A stretch of 64,000 nt of DNA from Thuidium tamariscinum (lineage: Eukaryota; Streptophyta; Bryopsida; Hypnales; Thuidiaceae), in the NCBI GenBank assembly GCA_947034885.2, contig OX344752.2, positions 17,112,001-17,176,000 on the forward strand, given 5' to 3'. This document shows, piece by piece, positions 34,867-47,800 of the stretch. The position numbers and the translations under genes were made by a program. The number at the start of each line of letters is the position of its first letter. Positions within the stretch are counted from its first letter, which is position 1. Under the pieces are notes generated by a model. The model did not search any database, had not been told where the DNA came from, and saw only the letters and a list, made by a program, of their open reading frames with translations.

Positions 34867-36444
34867 TGAAGCTTGCCGCATGTGGCCTTATTTAGTGATG
34901 TAGGTTAGTCATTGTTGGTTAGATAATATCAATTGTTAAATTGAATTTTTTTTAATATATTAATTTTTTTTAATTTGATAGGGTCCAATTTGTTTAATTT
35001 AGGTTTTAGAATCCTTATGTTAGAAAATGTGTAAAACTTTGAGAGAGTTTTTTATTTTCCAAAATTTCAAATAAAAAAATACAACATTTTCTTTGGATTT
35101 GAAATTAATATTTGTAGGGGTATGAAAATCTTTATTTATGTTTGGAAACCTCTACTGTCAAAATATTTTTAATGTTTAGGGGATTAAAGCCTTGGCAATA
35201 AAGGCATTCCAAAAACATGAAATGCCTTTAAAATTAAAATGTTGAACTTCATTTCCAAAATGTATATGTACAATATAATTTTACAAGAATTCCATTAATT
35301 ATTTTAAAAATTAAATGTAACCACTTAAGAAGAATTGGAAATACTTCTTTTTGTTATGACTTTCATAGCTAATTTCACAAAGCTCCAAAAAATATGAAAC
35401 GACTTGGATTAGATGGTTTTACTTATTTACATATACAAAAAGTCTTTTGAAAATTGTTTTAAGATGTTCCGCCTCTTAAAAAATGAGTGTCATCTCTTGA
35501 ATGAGCAATTTGTGGACTTCCTATCTCAGTCCACCACTCCACCATGTGAGAAATGAACGTCGACTCTATGCAAAACCATACCCTCGAGTATACAATAATT
35601 TATAGAGTGATAAAAGCATGAATAATTTATAAAACATTGACACAATCTGCCTTTGTAAGTCACGATTATTGCAGCCTCAATTTCTAAGATTTAATCAATT
35701 TTATTGATTACTAAACATGCCACCAACAGTTCGAATTCTAAGATTTCTAAAGCCTACTTCTGCTAAAGCATGTTCAACAAGATCATTGATGGTTGATATG
35801 ATATGCCATCTGCAGTCGGGTGAAGTTCAATAACCAGTCACAAGCACACAAATATTAAATTTTAATACGATATTTCTTGAGAATAATCAGTATAGCATAC
35901 GAAAGCACAGTACATGAACAACTTGTTTGATGCTCAAGGAAACTTCTGCAACTACATTTGATTCATGGAAAAGAACACAACAGTCCAACATGACCCCAAA
36001 TCACGTTTACTAAGACCTGTACACATCATACCTTTGCGAGTAAAGAAAGCTTCATCGAATTTTCAATGCTGGAAATCTTCAACAGCCTTTACAGTGTCCA
36101 AAAAAGTGCCACAAAGGCAGTAGTCACAAAGAAGTACAAAGGTACCAGTACTCCGCCTCTAATGCAAGGGAACGCAAAAAAATTAGTGCTCTATAACTTC
36201 ATACTGGATTCTCATATATGATTTTGTGTATTCAAACATTGGGTACTTGGGTAGTCTCTAAATGCAATTACCACAAAAAAAATATCGATATAATCAAACA
36301 CACATGCTAAAGAGATGAACTAGGAATTGCAACCTAGCTTCCCAAGCTCCAGTTGCAAAGCTAATTCATGATTACGACTTACGACCATCTTGACGTTGCT
36401 AGTCCAGTTGAACTTGTAAAGCTAACCCTTGGTTGTGGGAATCT
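34867..36444. other. Region between the two convergent Harbinger-type frames
   Basis: AT-rich non-coding DNA. Near 35360-35410 the minus strand carries a degraded copy of the repeated piece at 27280 and 28250 (TTTCATATTTTTTGGAGCTT). No gene was seen. Confidence 0.4.
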
Positions 36445-37846
36445 TGACGTTGCTACTCCAATCTCAGAAACTCCAAATCAAAAAGCCGAGATTCCAAAGC
36501 AAATTTCTAAATCAATTCATCCCTCATGAATGCCAACTTGTCCTTTGATTCTTCTTTCATAAACAATAACTTGTCACTTTGGTGGGAGACTTGCATGTCG
36601 AGTTTTTTTTCCATGAGTACATGATTCTACTTTTGGATGTCTTGAACCAATTCTTGAAAAGATTTAGGTTTTTGTTTCCTCCTTTGCTTTTGCATTAGGA
36701 ATAGTTCGGGATTGTGTTGGCTCAGGTACTGTAGCTGTATACCTGCACATACAAACATTGAAAGCACAAAGAGAGTCAATGGTCTTCATAAAATCACAAT
36801 GAACATGAACTGATCTATGTTTATGAAATTAGCAGTTCATTAAGACTTCAAGGAGTTGCGAAGTAACTTGAAAGTGAGGTTATGAAGTCCTAAGCCCTAA
36901 TCTAGTTTTCAACATGAGATTCCAAAACTTGTCGACATTCTAAACAGTTAAGGTCCACATCGAATAGAAATAGTCATGAATAGCAAAGATATAAAGAAGT
37001 GCATCCTTCAATAATTAAAATCAGTAGCAAAGAATATTACCTTTAGAAGTAGGCTGTGGAAGTAGTTCCGATTGTTCAAGAATTTTGTCTTCTAAATCTC
37101 CGTATTCATCATTGTTGGAATTTTCTACATCTGAATGATTTGGTACATCCTCTTCTATAGAATTGTTGAATCCAGTGGCACTTGATGTACCAAAAAGGAT
37201 TTCTGGCACGTTCTCATCTATACTAGTCTCTCCAATGTATGGCGGATTGATTGACGCACTTTCAGACATGAATAATTTAACCAAGAAGTAGAATGGACAA
37301 ATTGAAAGAACCTTTTCCCGAATTACCCTTATCTTCATTTTTTCATCATTTGAGGTTAGTCCTTCACCAGTATTCCGCAGAAAATCCTCTGCTTCTTTAA
37401 AAAAAAATTCAATGTACCGCATTTTGTTCATCACTTGCTCTGGGCTCTTCTTTGTGCCCAATGTTTCTTGGTAAACCGAAATGAGGCATGTAACTGCTCT
37501 TTTAGTGAGTCCCAAGGTCCTTGTAGATCCATTGGAGGTTTTGATCCTTGCGCATTTCTACTTCTCATAATTACGAGGTAACTCCAACCACTCAAACAAT
37601 TGTTTTTCGATGGCATCAGTCCAGGCTTTGTAAAAAATTTTGGGGGGTGCTTCTGATGCACTACCCAATTCTATAGGACGTGAAGCGGTGGGACTCAGAG
37701 AATCATAGGAGTGTGGTAAAGGAGCCTTTGATGAAGTACGAGGACGCTTCCGTTGTTGGGGGTTGTTGTTGAGGTTGTCCCTGTGGAGTCCTTGAAGACT
37801 GCAACGGATTGACTCCAACTCCTAGAAGCAAAGAATACGACTCCAT
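36445..37846 (-). pseudogene. Myb/SANT-like Harbinger accessory protein, broken
   Basis: ATG at 37846 starts MESYSLLLGVGVNPLQ, then a Gln/Pro-rich stretch. After a frame change near 37755 it continues with RKRPRTSSK (a likely nuclear-import signal) and FYKAWTDAIEKQLFEWL, a trihelix-like start. Beyond a TAG at 37558 it goes on with ETLGTKKSPEQVMNKMRY and an acidic segment, to a donor (AAAG/GTAATA) near 37041. A further exon from about 36745 carries a Lys/Glu-rich coiled-coil-like end with two TAG codons. In PIF/Harbinger elements the second protein binds DNA and helps the transposase. It has at least three stops and one frame change, so it is dead. The exon join is inferred. Confidence 0.55.
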
Positions 37847-38022
37847 TTCTAGAGCGTATGAGAACACAAAAACTCATTAATTTATCCAAAGTGTCTTCAA
37901 TGTATCCCCATCACCTAAATCAAATCAATTTGAAGCCCAACATACTCTGAAGAGGTTGAAATAAGCTTAATGCAATCTAAACCCTATAAAGAAATGACAG
38001 ATTTCGAGGAGGATTGTTCTTA

Positions 38023-38313
38023 TACTATAAGAACCCCGTGTTTTAGGTGACAAATTTTAGGTGACATCTAATAAAACAAACCATAATTCTATGTCTACAT
38101 TAATGTCCGCCATAACATCAAGATGTTATGGTAGACATTAAATGATAAATCTTAAATAATATCTAATTTAACAACTTGGATTTTTATGTCAATAATAATG
38201 TCTACCATAATATGAAGATATTACGGCAGACATTTTCATTGACATAAAAATAGAAGTTGTTACTTTGGATGTCATCTAAAATCTATCAGTAAAAACACGG
38301 GATTCTTATAGTG
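38023..38313. mobile_element. CACTA-ended MITE (291 bp)
   Basis: Left TACTATAAGAACCCCGTGTT and right AACACGGGATTCTTATAGTG are inverted copies with two mismatches, flanked by TTA on each side (38020-38022 and 38314-38316). Long inner inverted stretches (TTTTTATGTCAATAATAATG with CATTTTCATTGACATAAAAA) make almost the whole element a hairpin. It holds GACATCTAA-type repeats like those near 361, 2700 and 9000. Confidence 0.75.
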
Positions 38314-39645
38314 TTATGCAACTTTGTGTTCCCAGAGTTGAGTACGTTAAAAAATTGAAGACAATGTAGCTTCATATTTTCAACCGTGAACCTTGAATTT
38401 GGAGTGGAAGTGTTGAATTATAAATCTAAAAGTCCAGTATGAATTTCTATAGATTGAAAGGTCTGATAATCCAAAGGATTGTGAACCCTAATGACTGTAG
38501 CTCATGTTTCATTAAAGAGCATCAAACTTTTATAGCAGCAAATAATTTTTAGAACGAAGCACCAAAAGAACCCCAAAAAAATTCGAAAATCTAATCTCCT
38601 CACCTAAGAAGTTCAAACATGAGCCGAAAGAACACACTCTAAACCCTACTCAGAACATTAGCAAAAGCAAAGAAGTTGGCACTTCATACAAGCTCGCGGC
38701 ACAACCCCTCTAACAAAGGCGAGAGAAAGAAGAAGTGGTAACACAAAAATAGAACGGCATGGAATCGAAGTATCATACCTATGGAAGGATTTGACGAGAG
38801 GGATTCAAGTGCAACAGTGAAGTGCTGAAGCTTGTACGTGGATTAGCATAGGATCTGGTCCTTCCCACAAGCTTGCAAAATCCTCTATTAAGCTTTTTTA
38901 CAAGTTAGAGAGGAAAAAAGATAAAGACTCACGTGACATAACTTAACCTAATTTAAATACAACAAAAAAATACCTTGAAAACAAATGAGCAAAACATTGC
39001 AAGTTCTCCAAGCAAGGTACCACTACAAGGTCTCCAGGCACCATGGATGGCAACGACGACAAAAGGTACACACCGAGCAACAAAATGAAATGAAATTGGT
39101 GAAGGGGCAAAAATAGTGCACTGGAGGGGTAAAACTACGAAGCGGAAGATCAAAATTTTCCAAAAAATGAATCCCAGGGAACGATTAAGCACCTGTAGAG
39201 GTGACAATGAATTTCCCAGAGAATGAATCCCAGGTGTGACACAGAAAACAAATGAAAACCTGCCACGTGGACATTCCCAGGGCTAACCCCTGTAAGTGAA
39301 GGTGCCATGACAACCCCTATTAGTAAAAGAAGTCAAACATTACAGACATGGGAGTAATTAGACCACCAGAATTGTAGGGCTGAGGAAGTCTGGCCTGCCT
39401 AAGAGCATCTCCACTAGCAATCCTAGAACTCCTTTTACCTATTTTGTAGATATGCTATACTCATGGGAAAGGGTGTCTCTTTCTGCAACAAAAAAAATTT
39501 GAGTAGAAAAGGGTAGATAATAGGGGAAAAAAGTGGTAACTAGGCTACATATATTTTTGGAATTCCTACCACAGTTGCGACAACAATAAAATACTGTGGT
39601 TACATTATGGCTATTGTAAGTGTTTTTTTATAGTGAAGAGTTGCA
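38314..39645. other. Flank of the Harbinger-type locus, no gene seen
   Basis: 38560-39300 is somewhat GC-richer, which may be the leader and promoter of the dead Myb-like gene. GAGCATCTCCACTAG at about 39403 resembles terminal sequences known from plant Harbinger-type MITEs, but no partner end was found. At 39634 TTTTTTTATAGTG looks like a CACTA-type right end, preceded by CCACAG and CTGTGG repeats. Confidence 0.35.
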
Positions 39646-40263
39646 AAGTGATGCATTAATCCTGGAGCGCATCGATTCATTGGCAAAGTCACAAACTAGC
39701 AAAACAGTGCTCACATTTCTGAGAAGAATCTTTCAGTATTGGTTGAAAGGATGACTGAAGTAATCGTTGGATCTTTTGTTGTTCCCTACCTAGGCCTATA
39801 TTTGGAAGTTGAAAACCAAATGAGGGAACTCAGAATTATCATGGAGATCATAATGTTTGACTATAGAAACTATAACGTTGACCACATTGGGCAAATGACA
39901 ACTCTTGTGTAGATTGGGTTGAAACAACTTGGCAACTGCTCCGAAAATTATGGAGTAAATAACATTCGAAAGAGTGTTCTTACAACTATGCAATCATGCA
40001 ATTTTCAAAATTTTCTCACCATTCTCTAGGATATAGAGTATCTTGCAAGGCAATGGATTCTCCAATGTTGGAAAATAACACTGTCTTTCTCATGGATTGA
40101 CCAGATGTGGATCTTGCCCAAAGCCACCTTTACGAACACTTGGTTTCTATGCCTACATGGTCAACTCTCTATGGCTTTAGTGTCTACTTTAATGTATAGA
40201 TGTGAACAATTGCCATTCTTGTATTCAATTAGTGGAGTAAAAAATAGCTTCAATTACCACTGA
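39646..40263 (+). pseudogene. Decayed protein-coding stretch, family unknown
   Basis: An initial block reads ELQSDALILERIDSLAKSQT. After a frame change near 39735 a second frame stays readable for about 175 codons with two TAG stops (at 39910 and 40027), including ENQMRELRIIMEIIMFDYRN and VNNIRKSVLTTMQSCNFQNF. Both TAG codons could derive from CAG. Composition is that of a real protein (mixed charges, Cys, Trp), unlike the AT-driven frames nearby. It starts just after a CACTA-like end at 39634, so gene capture or disruption by a transposon is possible. No known domain was recognised. Confidence 0.35.
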
Positions 40264-43200
40264 GCTACATATGGCCATAAAGAGGACCTCCTAAGCAGTG
40301 TTCATATTCTTCGAGAAGTGTGCACATTCTCATCTATAATTATAAAAATATTTTTGAACACATTTTCTAATCAGACAAAGAGGCCTAATAGACGAGGTCA
40401 TTCTCACTGCCCCATTGAACTTTTGTGCCCAAGTTTGTTGATGTGGACAAATTCTTCAGTTGGGACATATCAAAATTTTGTCCAAGACTATACATGTTTC
40501 AATTCTCTGATTTTTTCCTTTACTTTGATGCCCTGTACAATGTGATTGCAAGTAAGAATCACATCAGAACTATTGCCATAAGCTAAGGAAAAATTAGTGG
40601 ATGAAAATCACTCTGTCTCCATTTTCTACTTTCAAAAAACTTAATTTCATTTAAAAAGCTATCATTACACAATCCACCTTGCATGGCTTGCAATTATGGT
40701 AATACAAATTTCTTCTATAACTAAAAATTGAAAGAATCTTCAAATCAACACTTTCATGTTGAAATTTTCAATGGTGAAAATCATGAAAATACTTTACTCT
40801 TTCTCCTAGGACCATTTTCAAAGCATTTGGATAAGTACAATTTCTTAAATCTCAAATCAAGTGAAATTGGCAAGTTGTGCACTAAAGTAGAAAATGAAGT
40901 AATATTAGCAAGCTTTACTCTCCACTAATGTTTTATACATGCCTTTGAAGACCCCTAAATAATCAAATATTTACTTTTCTTCTGTGAAAAATGAAAGTTT
41001 TCCATAGTTAACACAAAAAACTACCCGAATTCTTTTTCAAAATGGTCAAAGGAATTTAACTACCAATTTAGATTTTACCTGAAATTTTTTTCGTGACCAT
41101 ACATAGTTGCGTAGGCAGGGGTTAATAGTGAAAGGGCACGATTCTATAACCAAGGTAGTCATTTAAATTCTATCATCATACTACTAAAATCCTAGCGACC
41201 TCTCTAATATCACAAATGCTACCATTAATACTAGGGACTGGTGCTTGATATGCTATGCATTCACTGTATCACATATTAATAAAAAATTTATATATTTGAA
41301 TAGAATGCATGATATTGATTTCAATAAGTCCTTAAAATAATTATTTTAAGTATTTTATAAGAATGTTTTCAATCATGAATACATGACAATCTTATTGTCA
41401 CACAATGTGATATTACAGAAAAGGAGTAGCAATTTGCAATCACTTTTGTAATATCACTTTTTACAAAGAGTGATATTATAAAAATAATGTAATTGTTGCA
41501 ATGAAGGTGATATTAAAGAGGATCCACAAGAAGATATAATAGAGGTAGCAAATCCAGTGGTTTTCTTGGCTTAACACTTCTTTGCACTTCTATGATTTAG
41601 TGCTTTTGTGAGATTTGAGCTTTCATGATATCAATTTTCTAAATTCTAATGATGATTGCATAGCATAGCAAGCACCAACCGCTAGTTAGATTATTAAATG
41701 AACAAGTATGTTCTTTATTTCTCCAATTTCCTATAAATATATGCATCGTACATTTTAGTCCTCAACTACCTTTGATCAAGAACTTTGAAGAGAACAATAA
41801 ATGAAATTTTTGCATAAGTCTCTAAATAATCTATTATAATATTTCAAATCTACTAAACTTTGTGGTTATCAATACCTTTTAACATATTTAGTTTTAAAAT
41901 TTAGATGTAAATTAACATTTAAATTTATCATTTAACCTTAAAAAATGTGACCTTATTATTGAGGTATTTATCCAAATATAATTAGAATTTTGAATGAAGG
42001 TTTGTATTCTTTGTTTCTATGGTTTTCCTAAAAATAATTATTGAATACTTTGGGCCTTCAACATCTTCCTTGGATTAATGGATTGCAAAATCCCAGTTTG
42101 TATTTTAAAATTGATTAACAATAGGGCACTATGACAAATAATTAATAATTCAATGTTATTCAATATCAATAAAAATTAATTAAAATGAATACCAAAAAAT
42201 ATAATATTATGCTGTTTTTTCAAATGTTGAAAATTCAACCAATAAGTCAAAGCCCAAAGGAGAAATTGACATCGAGAAGCTAACAAAAATAGAAAGATAC
42301 ATGCATTACATGATTTTTGAGGCCTTTGGAAGATCGTGGGTTTCCAAATCGTAGGAACATTGTGGGAACTTTGAGAACATTGTAGGGAAATTTGGAAATT
42401 CTACCACATAAACAAGTTGATGTGGTCAAGATGCTATTATGTTAAATAATGTTAGTTAATTAATTTTTTTAATTAGTTATTAAATATTTTAGAAAAAAAT
42501 TTGAATTTTTTGAATCAGTTATTAATTTTTGAAAACATTCTATAAATTAATTTTATTTTTAAAATTTCAAAAATCAGACCAATAGGGGCTAGTTTACTAT
42601 ATAAGGAACAATTTTGGAGAATAGCCCCAAAATAGTTTCTTAGAGGGCTAAAAAATCATCTAATGTGAAAAAATTGATGAAACTTTAAAAAAGAATTTAA
42701 ACCATGCATGCACCCTCAAAAACAAACTATAATTGCAAAATCATAGGCCATTGCAAATTACATTATCTTCAAATGCAATGTATTTAAATGAAGCTCAAGT
42801 AGATATGTTGAAGAATGTTGTAGAAGACATCTTAGAATAAACATTGAAATATCTTTAAAGTATTTAATTAGTCTCTAAAATACTCAATGAATTCCATACA
42901 AAATATACTACCAATTGCAGGGGCTAAATATAAAGATTTTGGTGTCAAGTTTTGAATCCTGTATTTACCTTGTTCTATGTTTGTACTAATCAACATGTGT
43001 CTTTGCTACCATATTCGGCTATAAATACTAATAAAAAGTAATTCTAAAAAATAATGGCAGAATTTTAGGAATCATTTTTTCATATTACTTTTATTTTCAT
43101 TGAGAAAATACGGATTTCAAAGAAATATTCCTATTTTTTCATTTGCTAAATTTCATTTCCCAACTTTAATTAAATATTTGATATGAAATGAAATGCCAAT

Positions 43201-43700
43201 ATTGTCTGCTAAATTGAATAGTGAAACTAGGTTGCTTTAACAAATTAGGTTGCCTTATAAAAAAATTTATGTCACAATTCATTTCTCATCCACATAGATG
43301 TGCATGTGGCTCTCTAAACCCCATATAGTTCTTGTATTATTGCATCTTTCTACAATGTAAATTGTGAAAAAATTAGTGAGGGATAACTAGATTCCACTAT
43401 TTAGTGCAAGTATAGTACTCTTGGAAACTCTGAATGAGAAGGGATATATTTCAGACCAACATTTTTTGGTAACAAAACTTTGCCTAAAAGTCATACACTT
43501 TTATGACAAAATAGTTGGCAATACATTCTCCCATTTTTACTGGATAAAATCACTGATTTATTATGTAGCATAAGTACAATTTTTTTGAGATGAATGTACA
43601 TTTGGGATGAATATTTCAACTTTCATCCGCATTTATCAAGTTTCATATATTTGTATAACTTAGATGATCATGTTCTGCTCTGCCTAAATTGAATGAAAAA
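40264..43700. other. AT-rich intergenic DNA with scattered repeats
   Basis: No gene. GGGGTTAATAG at about 41118 resembles a TTAA-element end without partner. Near 41400-41520 GATATTACA/TGTAATATC-type short inverted repeats recur. The block 42340-42660 matches 24540-24790. The rest is AT-rich and shows nothing further. Confidence 0.4.
42340..42660 (+). repeat. Dispersed repeat, copy 2
   Basis: Partner of the repeat at 24540-24790; the shared pieces are given there. This copy is longer in the AT-rich middle part. Confidence 0.4.
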
Positions 43701-44826
43701 AAATCCCCTGTTTGAAACAACGTGCCCTTGCCCAGGGAAGCTGGGAAAGGAAGACGTTGCCAGGATGCTGTACCAACCAGCTTGCCAACATTGATGGTCG
43801 AATACGTACGATGCTAGATCATCTACGAGTCTGAAATCTGCGAACTCTCAGATCTACGAAACCGAGGCTCGAGCTTCGTCCTGTGTTCGTCGCCGGTCCC
43901 TCCACCTTCTCGTTTCGTGAGAGCACTCCACTGCTGCGTCATCTTCTTCGTCGCAAATCTTCGGTACTTTCCCAGACCGCGTCTTGCGCATGCACATCAC
44001 CACTTCGTATGCGAGAAATCTGTTTCTTTTTCCAACTGAATTTTGAAAAATCTGACTAGGCCTGGAATCAAGGTGGCGAGCTTTGAATTTGTCCTATGGT
44101 CGTGGCCATTGTTAGTACGCTATGTTGTTCTCTAATTTTCTGATTGATGAATTGCTATTATATTTGGAGCTAGAAGAGCTTAGAGAGTAGAGACCGACGA
44201 CTGCGTGTGTGACGAATTTTCCTCGATGCCTGCTTCGCGTAATCTTTCTTTCTGACGCCAGATTTTTTCGAGAACTTGAACGTGAGGTTGTTAGCGTGTT
44301 CTAATGGCGCTCTAGATCTGTGAGCTCACAACGAGTTTTGGAAGTGCGAAGGTCGGTAGTCGAAATATGATGCTATCGAAGCTCGGACAGGTTCTAGAGG
44401 ACATTTTTTCAGCTCCTTGATTGAACTAGGGCAGTGTATGTTTGAAGGCTCAGTTGTACTAGTTTGTTAAGGAACCGAAGCTAAGAGAGTACGATTTCAG
44501 GTTTGAGAGTGCATGATTGGTTTTGTGTCTCGACTTGAGGATAGGAGAAGTCCAATAAGAAAGTTTATCTGAATTCTTGGATGTTCACAGTTAGCGATGT
44601 TTGTTTGATTTCTTGTAAGCATCTTGGCCATGCTTTTAGTCATACTTCGGTTTTTACTTCTAGTCAAGTGCCGTACGAGTATCAAATTATGGAGCACTGG
44701 AGGGCTCTAACGTTCGATTGTAACGCTGTGATACCATTGGTTTTTGCAGAGAGTATTACTAACGGAAGTGGAGGAACAGAAAAGTTACTGGCAATTTGTG
44801 AAGCGGATTTGAAAAATTTGCACAGG
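43701..44826 (+). promoter_or_regulatory. Promoter region, 5' leader exon and leader intron of LACS
   Basis: From about 43730 GC content rises. A CT-rich leader-like stretch (GTCCCTCCACCTTCTCGTTT) runs to a possible donor at 43963 (CTTCG/GTACTT). A good acceptor TTTTTGCAG ends at 44749, giving a leader intron of about 786 bp and a second leader exon up to the ATG at 44827. The whole run 44581-44826 is open in the LACS frame, with ATGs at 44581 and 44692, so a longer N-terminus is possible if the intron is kept. Confidence 0.4.
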
Positions 44827-47800
44827 ATGACGAAAGTGGAGAGATACATTTTTAAGGTGGAGAATGGTGAGGATGCCACTGAGGATGCTCCATCTAAGGG
44901 ACCTGTCTACAGAAGCATCTATGCGAAAGATGGCTTTCCGCCTCTTCCTGCAGGACTCGCTACCTGTTGGGACCTGTTCGAGTGTGTGTCTTCCTTTCTC
45001 ACTTTAACTTCTTTTCTCACGAGAATTCTTGCCATTTCCATGTCTTTCTTGATTGTGCACGAAGTATCGCTGCCTAGCTGTCTTTGTCCACGCTATTCTT
45101 CAAAATTAGTTCCACCTTTTCACGAACAAGCCTCACGAACGAGCGTGTTCGTTCCTTCCTGCATTAGATGTTGACGTTAGGCAATGCTTGAAGCCTGCAA
45201 CTATTTCTTCGTCCCCTGTTTTCTCAGGGTCAACATCTACAATTCTCCCTCTCCTCGGAATTTCATCGAGTGAGCTTTTTCTTTATTTATATCATTTGTG
45301 TTATAGTACATTCACGGTAACTTTAGAACTTGGGCTATAACTGCCCTAGCAGGTCCACTCTATGATCTTCCATTGCGGAATAATTGTAGTAGAAGCTGTT
45401 CAACACGCATGACATGCTCAGTCGAGATTTAGCCTCACGTTACATCCTTGCTTCGGAATATGAAGATGCACACGGAGGGATTTATTTTAGTTGCTTGTAA
45501 CCCTAATGAATGAGTTCAAATGATAAACTAAGCATCTGAGAGAATTGAAGTGAAACCTTTGGGTTGGTACTTCATCTGGTTCAAGATAGGTTGACGGTAT
45601 ATGACAGCACACTAGGCAATGTCATCACCATTTAATTGTTTTGTATGCTACAATGTTTTTGGTTTGTTCAAGTCCGCCGCAAGATCGCTGTTTTGGGGGA
45701 TTCACGAAATCTGATATTGGACTTTTAATGAACATGTAATTTTATGCAGTCGATCTGTTAAACGTGCTCCGGACAGCAATATGCTTGGAGTTCGCGAGAT
45801 CAAGGATGGAAAAGTAAGTATATATTCTGAAGAGTATGACCGTTATCTATTCTTCGATGATTGACAGCTTGTTAAACTCTTGATAATGTAAGATTCCTTT
45901 TGTCTTCCCTTTCCAACTTTGGATAATCTCCCAAGTTGCGGTTCCAGACTGAAGGTCAAGTTCGTAAGTTTACCTCGTTGATGATGTGCAAGTTGTACAT
46001 GTTCATGCAATTTCCTCATTGCAGGCAGGGAAGTACTTGTGGCAAACCTACCAGCAAGTCTATGACAAAGTTATCTTCATTGGTGCGGCAATGCGTCACG
46101 TGGGAGTAAATCCTGTAAGTTCAACTACTATTGCATTGTGGCAAGCAAAGGAGTGTAGATCATTATTGCAATTATGGAATCGTATTTCAATTTATTTCCA
46201 TCCTTCAACAATTTTTGATACCCTTTGTTGACGAATAGCTTTGAATGTGCTACAGAAATAAGTATAAAATATCTTTCTAAACGTTTCTGAATGGGTGTTT
46301 GTTGGATCCACTTGCGTGTGTGCAGAAGGGTCGATGTGGGATATATGGAACAAATTGTCCAGAATGGTTCACTGTTATGGAGGTACATTAAATGCTCCGG
46401 CATCTGTTATTTGCTGATTCTGTGAATGTAGGCTTAATTTGAAGTCAAATATTATTTTGTGTTCAATTTCCATCGATTTTTTCCCCAAAATAGATTGCAT
46501 TTTGAATGGACTGTAGGTTTTGTTCGCTAAAGACTTCCTACGCTTGGAAGACACGAGGATTCTGGAGTTTCTCTAGCTAATTGTTGCTGGTGTTCTGGAT
46601 ATGTCGCAGGCCTGTAATGCGCATAGTGTAGTTTGTGTTCCTCTTTACGATACTCTTGGTATGCCTTTATCATGATACTACCCAACTTATGTGCATTTGC
46701 AGTGATTATTTATCTTTTTGTTTGCCGTATGACTTATTAGTTCTGCTAGACATTTATTTAAATCTTGATTTCAGACTCTGGGTTTTACGAATTTTAAGTA
46801 CCTACATTTGCGCCTCATTTGAGGTAAATTGTCTTGTTTATTGCAAGGATGTCTTTTTTGGTATTACAGGATTGACAGCAGTGGAATATATCTCAAATCA
46901 TGCTGAAATTACAATTTCTTTCGTGCAAGAGGCCAAACTTCCTTTGGTATGAACCAATTTCTGTGGAATATGTATCACTCAATCCTTTAAAGTTGGCTGC
47001 GGTTCAACATTTCTTTAGATTTTCATGTAGTGTTGCATCACTTTGGGAACTTTTTGGAGCCAGCCTCTCAATAATTTTATTATGACCTTGCAGATGGTTC
47101 AATCGCTCCCCAAATGTACGGCTTTTTTGAAAAGTACGATTCTTGTCTCTCAATCCGCCATTGAGTAGAAAATGAGTACATTGCGACCTTCCTGGTAGCC
47201 ATTCTTTTGATTGTTGTTGTTCTCTAGTATTGTGTCTCGTCACTTTTACTGCCATAATCTGAGGCTAGATTTCGAATTGTTAACCTTTCGGCTTTTGCGA
47301 ATTTAGAGTCGAAAATAGCAAGTGATATGACACAGGATTCCGAAACCGACAATTCAGATATAGCGTGTATATGTTTGTCTGTCTCCTGCTTATAAATCTG
47401 AATGACGCAGCCGTGGTAAGTTTTGGAAACGTGACCGACGATCTGAAGTCGCAAGCTGAGGAAGCTGGAGCCTCAATCTACTCTTGGGATGAATTCCTGA
47501 ATCTGGTAGCTAACTCTTACTCTGGACTACTGAGTATAATAGACTTATCACTTCAGTATGTTGAAATGGTTGAGTCATGAAGGCTTCTGTAAAACTGTCC
47601 AGTTGCTATGTTAACTTTGTCGCCCATTATGTCGTCTAGGATGTCTGTATCATGCAATGGTCGTTTTGAGTTCGATGCAGAATGTGAAGCTATGCAAATA
47701 AAATAATACCCTCGTTTAACCCTTCATCGCCTAAGGGGACGAAAAGTGTCCTCAGAGTCCAATTCAAATTCAAAGTGCTGTAACTTTTGCATCCAATGTC

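Noticed and set aside
39400-39645. Complete Harbinger-type MITE starting GAGCATCTCC
   Set aside because: Only one end could be seen; no inverted partner or target duplication was found.
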